From a virus: DNA of 29,198 nucleotides. A program made the translations under genes and the position numbers. The notes beneath the pieces are model-generated. The model saw only the letters and a program-made list of their open reading frames with translations. It was not told where the DNA came from and did no database searches. The stretch spans positions 1-29,198 of IMG/VR virus record IMGVR_UViG_3300037070_002005; one strand, 5' to 3'. Positions 20,945 to 28,728 of this stretch are shown here, piece by piece. Position 1 is the first letter of the stretch; each line of letters starts with the position of its first letter.

Positions 20945-21462
20945 AAAATTTAAAACTCAAAAATTTGTTGTCTTTTCTGTTCTTGTTTTGTTTGTTGGCC
21001 ACAACGCTAGTTGCTTGTAAAAGCTCTGGCGTTGTACCACCAACAACAACCGAAACGACAACTTCAACTACTACTGAAACTGTAGTGCGTGACACCGTTT
21101 TTGCTGTTCAGAAAGACAGCAGCTATTATAAGGCATATCTCGAATGTATCAACGGTAAAGTAGTCGTCAAAACTACCACTGAACCCATTGTCAAGGCAGG
21201 GAAACATTTAGAACCTCCTAAAGTCAATATAAAGGATAATGTTATAACTGTCGATTGCTTGTCAGAAGCCTATAAGCTATTTGCACAATGGAAAGATGTT
21301 TATATAAAAGAACACAAAAGCGAGATAAAGCGAATTCCTTACCCCGTCATTCAGCCTTTGAGCTGGTGGCAAAATACCCAAATTATACTCGGACGAATAT
21401 TTTTAGGCATTCTAATAGTGTTTGCTATAGTCGTCGGTTTGAGGTTAACCAAAGTCATTTAA
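20941..21462 (+). CDS. Lipoprotein with C-terminal membrane span, candidate u-spanin
   Basis: 173 residues. The N-terminus is a lipoprotein signal (LLSFLFLFCLLATTLVAC) with lipobox Cys26; then a Thr-rich linker and a soluble region; then WWQNTQ and a membrane span at about 147-166 (ILGRIFLGILIVFAIVVGLR). An outer-membrane lipid anchor plus an inner-membrane C-terminal span is the layout of unimolecular spanins (T1 gp11), which fuse the outer and inner membranes as the last lysis step. It overlaps the endolysin stop by four bases, completing a holin-endolysin-spanin cassette. Orientation and role are inferred. Confidence 0.7.
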   Translation: MKNLKLKNLLSFLFLFCLLATTLVACKSSGVVPPTTTETTTSTTTETVVRDTVFAVQKDSSYYKAYLECINGKVVVKTTTEPIVKAGKHLEPPKVNIKDNVITVDCLSEAYKLFAQWKDVYIKEHKSEIKRIPYPVIQPLSWWQNTQIILGRIFLGILIVFAIVVGLRLTKVI

Positions 21463-21485
21463 ACATTAATTAAATACCATTTAAT

Positions 21486-21866
21486 ATGTCAAAAGAATTA
21501 GCAGTCGATTATTTCGACAGACACCAAGGTGACGAATGTCATATTACATCTGACAATCGTGTTTTTCACACATTAGGAGCAGCGCAAAGTTTTGCATCTG
21601 GATTAAAGGAGCAAAAAGTTACTTCATATACAAGAGCGGGAATTGAAGCTCCTGAAGTTGAGGGACAAGAAGAGGAAACTCCAAATGAAGAAAAAGTAAA
21701 AGCATTAGAAGCTTTGAAAACCTTTGACCCTCAAACGGCTAAATATCCAGAAATCAAAGAACTGGTTAAAGTGCTAGGCATTGATCCAATCTCCCAAAAA
21801 CAACCTGATTTATTAGCTGCTATCGAAGCTTATAAAACTGCGATTAACACCGAAGTTCAAGAGTAA
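21486..21866 (+). CDS. Hypothetical protein upstream of tail sheath
   Basis: 126 residues. The N-terminal ~50 residues are a compact domain (DNRVFHTLGAAQSFASGLKE), followed by a strongly acidic linker (EVEGQEEETPNEEK) and a helical C-terminus (YPEIKELVKVLGIDP). The leader carries an ACCATTTAA repeat (21476-21484). The stop overlaps the sheath start. Its position suggests a head-tail joining or tail accessory role; no family recognised. Confidence 0.65.
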   Translation: MSKELAVDYFDRHQGDECHITSDNRVFHTLGAAQSFASGLKEQKVTSYTRAGIEAPEVEGQEEETPNEEKVKALEALKTFDPQTAKYPEIKELVKVLGIDPISQKQPDLLAAIEAYKTAINTEVQE

Positions 21867-23020
21867 TGTCACAAGGAACTGGAACGCCAAAGGTAACCGT
21901 AGCGGTTGCCTCTGGCAACTTGCAACGTCAAGTTCAGGTGCTGGACGGCGTTGCAGGACTCGTAGGAACTGCTGTAACTAAAATTGGAGAAATCGAAACG
22001 GTTTTTAGTTATGAAGATGCTGTTTCAAAAGGTTATACGGTTGTTGGAGAGCCTTTTTTAAATAAAGCAATTGCTTTGTTTTATCAGGAATTAGGAGGCA
22101 ATCAGGCTTTGACCATTCTTGGAGTTGAGGACACTATGACTTTAACCCAAATGGTAACGTCTACCAATGCTAATGGTTTGAAAAAACTATTGAATTCAGC
22201 ACAAGGAGCAATCACTATAGTTGGATTGATTCGTAATCCTGGTGATACTTATGAAATGACAGCCGATCACTTTTTAGATCAAGATGTCGAAGCTGCTTTA
22301 TTAGCTGCAAAAACATTAGGACAATACCAACAATCCATTAATAAGCCTGTTCGTATGCTTATTGAAGGAAGAGTCAACGATTTAGAAGCTGAATTGTTTG
22401 AACCTAATTCTGTTGGTAATGGCTTTGCGGGTGTTGTACTTGGAAGTGATTTGAATGATGGTTCTGGAGCTGTTGCATTGGCTTTGGCTAGAGCGGTGAA
22501 ATATCCATCACATGTCAAATTGGGTAATGGTCAAAATGGACCATTGACTATTTCAGAGGTATATATCGGTGATAAAGCTTTAGAGGATTTTTTCCCTGAA
22601 GAGTTGGACGATTTTGCCAATGCTGGATTTATTCTTATGCACCGTCGAGATGGTTCAGCTGGTTATTATTTTGCCCGAGACAATATGGCCACGGATGATG
22701 ATTTTAGAATCTTAGTACACGGTCGTGTTATTGATAAAGCACAAAGGGTAGCCGTTGCAACTGCAACACCATTACTTGAAACGGATGTGCGTGTGAATGC
22801 TGACGGTACCTTAAATGATACTGACGCAAAGCATTTAGAAAATTCCATTAAACAGCAACTGCGTTCTCAATTGGCTGGCCAAGTAAGTGATATTGATGTT
22901 AACGTCTTAACTGATGTAGATATTATCAATACCAGTACGGGAGGAATCGAATTGATGGTGTTACCGCTAGGTTATTTAACCTGGATTAAAATTACAATAG
23001 GTTTAACCGCTAATTTATAA
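21866..23020 (+). CDS. Contractile tail sheath protein (DUF2586-like)
   Basis: 384 residues. It matches the DUF2586 sheath group of Bacteroidetes phages: N-terminal GTPKVTVAVASGNLQRQVQ, middle VRMLIEGRVNDLEAEL, and a C-terminal half with GYYFARDNMATDDDFRIL and VATATPLLETDVRVN ending in a beta-sheet domain. Sheath subunits wrap the tube and contract to drive it through the cell envelope. Followed three bases later by the tube gene, the invariable order in contractile tails. Confidence 0.88.
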   Translation: MSQGTGTPKVTVAVASGNLQRQVQVLDGVAGLVGTAVTKIGEIETVFSYEDAVSKGYTVVGEPFLNKAIALFYQELGGNQALTILGVEDTMTLTQMVTSTNANGLKKLLNSAQGAITIVGLIRNPGDTYEMTADHFLDQDVEAALLAAKTLGQYQQSINKPVRMLIEGRVNDLEAELFEPNSVGNGFAGVVLGSDLNDGSGAVALALARAVKYPSHVKLGNGQNGPLTISEVYIGDKALEDFFPEELDDFANAGFILMHRRDGSAGYYFARDNMATDDDFRILVHGRVIDKAQRVAVATATPLLETDVRVNADGTLNDTDAKHLENSIKQQLRSQLAGQVSDIDVNVLTDVDIINTSTGGIELMVLPLGYLTWIKITIGLTANL

Positions 23021-23022
23021 AA

Positions 23023-23460
23023 ATGGCAAATGTAAATATTACATCTGATGAGTGTGCATGGTCACGCTTTGAGATACAAATTTTAGCAAGGACTATCAAA
23101 GGCCTTCGCGGTTTTGGCTTTAAAAAAGAAGTCGAAAAGGAGCATCTATATGGTGCAGGTGACGAGGCTATTGATATTCAGTCCGGTAATAAAAAAGGTT
23201 CGGGAAGCATCAAGGTTTTAGGTTTTGAAGCCGATGCTATGAATAAGGCAGCACGTGATGCAGGCTATGAAGACATTACCGATGTGCCACATGAGGCTAT
23301 TGTTATCACCTGCTCTTTCAAAAAGAGAGCAACAGATGCTGTTAAGACTTACATCGCTTCTGGTGTTGCATTTACTGAATCCGGTATCGATTTGGAACAA
23401 AATGCCAAATATAGAGAAATCACTTTGCCATATCTGGCAATGAACGTTCAATTACCATAA
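23023..23460 (+). CDS. Tail tube protein
   Basis: 145 residues, directly after the sheath gene. The beta-rich sequence with CAWSRFEIQILARTIKGLRG, IDIQSGNKKGSGSIKVLG and EAIVITCSFKKRATDAV fits the small tube protein (gpM/gp19 fold) that forms the tail's inner channel. Length is typical. The call comes from gene order plus fold pattern. Confidence 0.8.
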   Translation: MANVNITSDECAWSRFEIQILARTIKGLRGFGFKKEVEKEHLYGAGDEAIDIQSGNKKGSGSIKVLGFEADAMNKAARDAGYEDITDVPHEAIVITCSFKKRATDAVKTYIASGVAFTESGIDLEQNAKYREITLPYLAMNVQLP

Positions 23461-23478
23461 CATAAAAAATCAAACAAA

Positions 23479-23883
23479 TTGAAAACAAAAGAAACAAACC
23501 CTAGTGCAGTAAAATCAGCTTTCGCAAGCCGTAAAGCTAAAGAAGTCGAAAAGCTAAAAGAAAATGACTTGACTCCATATATTAACAGATTTGGTCAAGC
23601 CAAACTGGATGAATGGAAGAAAGAAGCTGGCGAACGTAAATTAATCTATTTGAAGCACGACGAAAGTCTAGCTGTTTTACGCCCACCCACTGCTGATGAT
23701 TTAGGCGATTACATGATACAAATTGGTACAAACGGTTTGAGTAAAGCTGTTGCCAGTGTAATGGAACAGCTTTGGCTTGATGGTGACATCGCTCTGATTG
23801 ATGATGAGGAGAAATTCATTTCTGTTTTCTTGCAGATCAACAACATCCTGGAGGGGAAAAAAGCAGAATACTTTCGCGCTTAG
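23479..23883 (+). CDS. Tail assembly chaperone, first frame (G-like), TTG start
   Basis: 134 residues from TTG at 23479; no in-frame ATG lies near. It lies between tube and tape measure, where nearly all long-tailed phages keep a frameshift chaperone pair. The charged N-terminus (KAKEVEKLKENDLTPYINRF) and ILEGKKAEYFRA end fit. The next gene is in the +1 frame, open through its 3' end, and overlaps by 86 bases. A GGGGAAAAAAG run (23853-23863) is the best slip site, so part of the product should carry the extra domain. Confidence 0.75.
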   Translation: MKTKETNPSAVKSAFASRKAKEVEKLKENDLTPYINRFGQAKLDEWKKEAGERKLIYLKHDESLAVLRPPTADDLGDYMIQIGTNGLSKAVASVMEQLWLDGDIALIDDEEKFISVFLQINNILEGKKAEYFRA

Positions 23884-24049
23884 TAATAAAGGTATAAAAG
23901 ACTGTCAAAACAAAAAAGCAAGTATTGACTACCTGATTGTTTTTGGTAGTATGAAATTTGGAGCTACGGCCTTGAAAGAATGGGGCGAAGAAATGTTCTT
24001 TTATCGTACTGGAATTGCACTTGAATTAGCCAAAAAAGAAGAAACCTAG
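23861..24049 (+). CDS. Tail assembly chaperone, frameshifted extension (T-like)
   Basis: This frame is open from before 23798 and would be entered by +1 or -2 slippage on the A run at 23857-23862, adding about 61-62 residues (from KQNTFALSNKGIKDC on) to the upstream chaperone for a total near 190. The segment IDYLIVFGSMKFGATALKEW looks like real coding sequence, while residues before the A run in this frame do not. Phage Mu is known to use a -2 shift here. The extension would bind the tape measure protein. Start by its own ATG at 23798 is less likely. Confidence 0.65.
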   Translation, partial: KQNTFALSNKGIKDCQNKKASIDYLIVFGSMKFGATALKEWGEEMFFYRTGIALELAKKEET

Positions 24050-24052
24050 GTT

Positions 24053-25795
24053 ATGAATAATACGATTGAATTTATTTTAAGAATGAAAGATATGGCGAGC
24101 TCGAACATAACGAAAGTTAGTTCGACTTCGCAATCTGCATTCAATAGAATGAGACAATCAGCAGACCAGGCTACAACACGAAACAAGGTTTTAGGACTAA
24201 GTTTTAACGAGCTTCAAACTAAAATCAGGGATGTAGAAAGTACTATTTCAAGAAGTACTATTCCTTCACAAATTGCAGCTGCAAAGCGTGAACTGGCTTC
24301 TTTGCAACGAACATCGGCTAATCATTCGGGTAATATTAACGGCTCTGGTGGTTCGGGTTCTGGTGTAGGTGTTGGTGGTATTGCTATGGGTTCTATGATG
24401 GGAAATTTAGCAACTTCAGCTATTTCTACTGTTGGTAGTGGTATTAGTACTATGATTCAAAAAAGTATGGAAAAAGAAACGGCAATAGCTGGTCTATCTA
24501 CTTTTTTGGGGAAATCAGGAGCAAAAGAAACCTATTCAAATGTTCAGAAAGATGCGGAAGCAACTCCTTTTGATACGGCTTCCTTACTGGAAGTAAATCG
24601 TTCTTTGATTTCTGCGGGTTTAAATGCACGTTCTGCGAGAACTGATTCTATGAATTTGGCAAATGCTGTAGTTGCCGTAGGTGGTTCTAACGATACCTTA
24701 ACCAGAATGGCCGCTAATATGCAACAGATAAAAACGGTAGGAAAAGCCACTTCGATGGATATTCGCCAGTTTGGAATCGCGGGAATCAATATTTATGCGC
24801 TGCTTTCTAAAAGCACAGGTAAAAGTATTTCCGAAGTCAAGGAAATGGACGTTAGTTATGAGCAATTGTCGGCAGCCCTGCAATTGGCAGCAGATAAAGG
24901 AGGTATTTATGAAGGTGCATTAAGTAATGCTATGAATACCCAGCAAGGGAAATGGAGCAATTTTACTGAAAGTTTTACCAATAAACTTGGTGAAGTAGGT
25001 TCGGCTTTTTCGCCTGTAACTAATGGAATATTGGATATGGGAGCAAAATTAGCAGGTACTTTAACTTATGCAGAACGGTTTGCAAAATGGTTAACATCAG
25101 GTTCAACCAGTGCGGGTATTTTCATTTCTGTAATGGGAGGTTTAACGGCTGCATTTTTAACATATCAAATGATTTTGGGAGGTGTTGCATTATGGACTGG
25201 CATTGTGACTCAAGCGCAATTGTTGTGGAATATGGCATTAACCGCTAATCCAATAGGTGTCGTTGTGGTCGCTATTGCAGGACTGGTAGCAGGAGTCGTT
25301 ATAGCTTATAATAAGTTTGAAAAATTCCGAGCAATTATTGATGGTGTTTGGGGTGTTTTGAAAGAAGTAGGTGTTTTGATAAAATCTATCCTTACAGGGG
25401 ATTTATCAGGTATAGCATCTTCCTTTAAAAATATTTTTACAGGGAAAGCATTTAATAATGGATATAATACATCAATTAATGAAAGCGCAGCTGCTAGACA
25501 TAAATCAATTAAAGACAGATCAACACAATTAGCTAAAGACAAAGTAAATGATGCATCAAAAACAACCGCATTGGGAGCGGGAAGTTCTTTAGCAGCATCA
25601 AATAACGCATCAGGCAAAGCGGCGGGTGATACTGTTACGGGTGCGGGTCCTAAAGTGGTTAATATTACTGTTGGGAAATTCTTTGACAGCTTACAATTTA
25701 CAACATTGAATGCAGGTGAATCAGCTACAGAGATTGAAAAGGTAGTTATGGAATGTTTGGCAAGAGTAGTATATAACGGTTCAAAATTAGCTTAA
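24053..25795 (+). CDS. Tail tape measure protein
   Basis: 580 residues. It sets tail length and leaves the tail before DNA. N-terminal ~100 residues are helical/coiled-coil; a Gly/Ser-rich stretch follows (NINGSGGSGSGVGVGGIAMG); then ETAIAGLSTFLGKSG and FDTASLLEVNRSLISAGLNA, typical of tape measure N-domains. Two hydrophobic spans lie at about 351-381 and 397-416 (ANPIGVVVVAIAGLVAG). At about 1.5 angstrom per residue it predicts a tail near 85-90 nm. Positioned directly after the chaperone pair. Confidence 0.9.
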   Translation: MNNTIEFILRMKDMASSNITKVSSTSQSAFNRMRQSADQATTRNKVLGLSFNELQTKIRDVESTISRSTIPSQIAAAKRELASLQRTSANHSGNINGSGGSGSGVGVGGIAMGSMMGNLATSAISTVGSGISTMIQKSMEKETAIAGLSTFLGKSGAKETYSNVQKDAEATPFDTASLLEVNRSLISAGLNARSARTDSMNLANAVVAVGGSNDTLTRMAANMQQIKTVGKATSMDIRQFGIAGINIYALLSKSTGKSISEVKEMDVSYEQLSAALQLAADKGGIYEGALSNAMNTQQGKWSNFTESFTNKLGEVGSAFSPVTNGILDMGAKLAGTLTYAERFAKWLTSGSTSAGIFISVMGGLTAAFLTYQMILGGVALWTGIVTQAQLLWNMALTANPIGVVVVAIAGLVAGVVIAYNKFEKFRAIIDGVWGVLKEVGVLIKSILTGDLSGIASSFKNIFTGKAFNNGYNTSINESAAARHKSIKDRSTQLAKDKVNDASKTTALGAGSSLAASNNASGKAAGDTVTGAGPKVVNITVGKFFDSLQFTTLNAGESATEIEKVVMECLARVVYNGSKLA

Positions 25796-25797
25796 TT

Positions 25798-26439
25798 ATG
25801 AGTACAAATACATTATTTGATTTACCTAAACTATATCAATCGCAATTTGGAAACGCTCCTTATTTCATTGCTAAAAAAGACTCTGAAAAGCCATTGACAC
25901 AAGAACCAGGCTATTCAATATTAACTGAAAACCCAAGACCAAAAGGCAGTATTGACTATTCGAGTAAAAACATTGCTTTTAATAAGATTGGCGCATACGG
26001 TCAGGATATTTGGTTTCCCGTAACTCTTACTTCCAGTATTAAGGAAGGTAATAAAAGAGAGAGGATTACTATTGAGATAGAAGCTTGTACCGTTGGTGTG
26101 AATTTGGTAAAAGAAATTATTCGAACACAGGTGAGTGAGCGAAACGGACGGGTAAAAGAATGTTTTAATATTGATGACTACAGGTTCAATATAAAAGGTT
26201 TTTTGATTGGTAAAAATAGACTTGTTCCTGAAGATCAAATTAACATATTAAAGAAAATTTTTGAAAGTATTGAACCTGTAGAATTACATGGTGGTTATCC
26301 TGAAATATTCTTGGATAAAAGTTGTCGGGTTGCTATTAGCCAATTAGACTTTCCAGAGGTTCAAGGCAAAGCTACGTGGATTCGTCCTTTTACAATGACT
26401 CTTGAAACTGATTATATACAAGATTTAATTATACCATAA
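25798..26439 (+). CDS. DUF6046-like tail/baseplate protein
   Basis: 213 residues, two bases after the tape measure stop. It shows a beta-rich pattern with YGQDIWFPVTLTSSI and a C-terminal GKATWIRPFTMTLETDYIQD, which fits the DUF6046 group found in this position in Bacteroidetes phages. The place after the tape measure is that of Mu gpN, so it is likely a baseplate or DNA-circularisation-type tail protein. Family recognition is moderate. Confidence 0.6.
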   Translation: MSTNTLFDLPKLYQSQFGNAPYFIAKKDSEKPLTQEPGYSILTENPRPKGSIDYSSKNIAFNKIGAYGQDIWFPVTLTSSIKEGNKRERITIEIEACTVGVNLVKEIIRTQVSERNGRVKECFNIDDYRFNIKGFLIGKNRLVPEDQINILKKIFESIEPVELHGGYPEIFLDKSCRVAISQLDFPEVQGKATWIRPFTMTLETDYIQDLIIP

Positions 26440-27429
26440 ATGTTTTACCTAACAAGCGATATCACTATAGGAAACTATACTAAAGTAAAAGCATCAAAGG
26501 TTACTTGGAAAACAGATATTAACAGTTTTACGGATACGTGTACGATTGAATTACCAAGGATAACTTATTTGAAAACGGTTAAAACTGCAACTGAGGATAG
26601 ACAAGAGCCTAACGAAAGAAAAGAATACGTTTTTAAAGAAGATGATAAAATAAGTGTTTTGCTAGGTTATGACGGGAATAATGTAAAACGTTTCCAGGGA
26701 TTTATCAAACGTGTTAATATGGGGATTCCTGTAAAGATAGAATGCGAAGGTTATAGCTATTTATTATATGATGTTATTTTTAATAAAACCTATGCTAATG
26801 TAACGGTTAAGCAATTATTAACCGATGTCTGCAAGGGGACTGAAATAGTTTTGTCTTCTGAAATGCCACATATTCCTTTGACGAATGTGAGGTTTAAGAA
26901 TGCGACAGGTATTCAGGTTTTAGAATGGTTACAAAAGTCTTGTTATTTGGCTGTTTATTTCAATTTTAATGAACTGTTTGTCGGGACTCAATACGGTAAA
27001 AAAGGGAAAAGAGTAAAGCTTCGTTTGGGATGGAATACGGTCAAAGAAGATGATTTTAAACAGCGATTAGTTGATAAAAATGTTCGAATTGTTATTCACG
27101 AAAAGAATGACAAAGGAGAGGTTAAGAAGTACAAATCTGATGTTCTGAAGTATAGCGATGAGAAAGAAATAAAGATTAAAGCGGGTATTCCTGCTGATTT
27201 ATTAAAGCAAATCGCGAACCGACTACAAACAAAAAAGAACTACAACGGTTACGAAGGAAGTATAACCGCTTTTTTAGAACCTGCCACTAACAAAGGTGAT
27301 GTTGTTGAAATTGATGGTTACAAATACCCGGAAAAGTCAGGTAGTTTTTTTGTAGAAAGTATAGAAGGTGAATTTGGACCAGGAGGAGGCAGACAAAAAA
27401 TACAATTAGGTTTTTTAACAGGACAATAA
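26440..27429 (+). CDS. Baseplate hub protein (gpD/Mu gpP-like)
   Basis: 329 residues, starting immediately after the previous stop. The N-terminal beta domain with SDITIGNYTKVKASKVTWKT and DDKISVLLGYDGNNVKRFQG, followed by IKRVNMGIPVKIECEGYSYL, matches the gpD/gp27-type hub fold (late control protein D family). It forms the central ring that holds the spike and connects to the tube. Next is the spike-like gene, the usual partner order. Confidence 0.8.
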   Translation: MFYLTSDITIGNYTKVKASKVTWKTDINSFTDTCTIELPRITYLKTVKTATEDRQEPNERKEYVFKEDDKISVLLGYDGNNVKRFQGFIKRVNMGIPVKIECEGYSYLLYDVIFNKTYANVTVKQLLTDVCKGTEIVLSSEMPHIPLTNVRFKNATGIQVLEWLQKSCYLAVYFNFNELFVGTQYGKKGKRVKLRLGWNTVKEDDFKQRLVDKNVRIVIHEKNDKGEVKKYKSDVLKYSDEKEIKIKAGIPADLLKQIANRLQTKKNYNGYEGSITAFLEPATNKGDVVEIDGYKYPEKSGSFFVESIEGEFGPGGGRQKIQLGFLTGQ

Positions 27430-27435
27430 AATTTT

Positions 27436-27954
27436 ATGCCAACAGCAGAACAAATACGAGAAGCTTTCGAACAGATGGCAAAAAGGAATGGCCCTGCTGT
27501 AAGTAACATTGCAAAGGTTAAATCTGTTGACGAAACAAAAGCAACTTGCACCCTAATAGATGAAGATGAACAGGAATATTTGAACGTTCGGCTTCGTCCG
27601 GTTCTTACGGGTAACAAAAGTTTTATCCTGGTACCAAAAGTTGGAAGTCAAGTTTTAGCGGTTCGTGTTGAAGATGATGACGACTGGATGATTATAGCAG
27701 CAGATGAGATTAAAAAAGTCGGCTATTACATAGGCAGTACAGTTGTTGAAATTGATGCTACAGGCTTTTTATTTCAAAAGGAAAACGAAACCTTAAAGAA
27801 AATATTAGCCGATTTATTGGCGGCTATTAAAGCAATGAGCTTTGTAGTTAACACAACCGGAACAGCAGTAGCACAAACAGGAGCTACAAATACATTAAAC
27901 AATACGGCTCAATTTACGGCTATTGAAACAAGGATTAATCAGTTTTTAAAATAG
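27436..27954 (+). CDS. Baseplate spike/assembly protein V-like (OB fold)
   Basis: 172 residues. The centre is a small OB-like beta barrel (VSNIAKVKSVDETKATCTLI; FILVPKVGSQVLAVRVEDD), as in gpV/Mu gp45. The C-terminus has a coiled stretch (LKKILADLLAAIKAM) and a short repeat-poor tail rather than a long beta-helix needle, so the tip may be another protein. It follows the hub gene by six bases. Role: membrane-piercing hub spike, inferred. Confidence 0.72.
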   Translation: MPTAEQIREAFEQMAKRNGPAVSNIAKVKSVDETKATCTLIDEDEQEYLNVRLRPVLTGNKSFILVPKVGSQVLAVRVEDDDDWMIIAADEIKKVGYYIGSTVVEIDATGFLFQKENETLKKILADLLAAIKAMSFVVNTTGTAVAQTGATNTLNNTAQFTAIETRINQFLK

Positions 27955-27961
27955 GTTTAAA

Positions 27962-28255
27962 ATGAAAGGAATTTTATTAAATGATGATCTGTCTTTAAAG
28001 GTTGAAAATGGAAGTTTAGCAATTGGTGACACTACGGCACAAAATCAAAAGCTTTTGATTTTTGCTAATAAAGGAGAGTTTAAATCTCGTCCTATGAGAG
28101 GTGTTGGCGCAAATTTGTTTTTAGAAGACGATAATCCAGATGGTTTAGCCCGTGAAATTAGAACAGAGTTTATAGCGGACGGTATGACCGTTAACAAAAT
28201 AAATATTAGCTCAGAGTTAGAACTTGAAATTGACGCTTATTATGGTAAAAGTTAA
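27962..28255 (+). CDS. Baseplate wedge protein (Mu gp46 / gp25-like)
   Basis: 97 residues. The pattern GILLNDDLSLKVENGSLAIGD, then NQKLLIFANKGEFKSRPMRGVGA and a C-terminal REIRTEFIADG helix, fits Mu gp46/gp25-type wedge proteins. It sits between the spike and the LysM gene, overlapping the latter by 14 bases. Confidence 0.72.
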   Translation: MKGILLNDDLSLKVENGSLAIGDTTAQNQKLLIFANKGEFKSRPMRGVGANLFLEDDNPDGLAREIRTEFIADGMTVNKINISSELELEIDAYYGKS

Positions 28256-28727
28256 ATCCGGGCAAACATTATTTGATATTTCCATTCAAGAAACGGGAAG
28301 TGTTAGTAATGCTTATTCGATTGCTTTAGCCAATAAACGAAGTATTACTGATGTATTGCTAACAAATGAGTTTTTAATTATTCCTGAAGGATTACCGATT
28401 ACTAAAAAAGACACTTTTTCTTTTGATGTTGAGGCAGTTCAACCATCAAAAATAAAGGTTTTGGCATTGCAGACTTTTTTGGATGTGGCCATACAATATA
28501 CAGGTAGTGTCAAAAATGCTTATCCAATTGCATTGGTAAATAAGCGAAGTATTACCGATAAATTAATAACAGGAGAGCTTTTAATCTTACCTATTGATTT
28601 ATTAACAGCAGAAAAAGAAGTTCAGTATTATAACGCACGAAATATAAAACCTGCTACGGGAATTGCAAAAAGCAGAATAAATCTTTTGGATTATATGTTC
28701 CCGTTAGAGTTCCCAATATCATTTTAA
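28242..28727 (+). CDS. LysM-like protein with two tandem modules
   Basis: 161 residues from ATG at 28242, preferred over 28224 because the LysM module begins at once (VKSGQTLFDISIQETGSV). A second related module lies at about residues 75-122 (LQTFLDVAIQYTGSVKNAYP). Both share the pattern 'TGSVxNAYxIALxNKRSITD'. LysM folds bind glycan chains; in contractile baseplates (gp53-type) such modules hold baseplate parts together. The modules look like an internal duplication. It lies between two wedge-type genes, supporting a baseplate role. Confidence 0.75.
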   Translation: MVKVKSGQTLFDISIQETGSVSNAYSIALANKRSITDVLLTNEFLIIPEGLPITKKDTFSFDVEAVQPSKIKVLALQTFLDVAIQYTGSVKNAYPIALVNKRSITDKLITGELLILPIDLLTAEKEVQYYNARNIKPATGIAKSRINLLDYMFPLEFPISF

Positions 28728-28728
28728 T

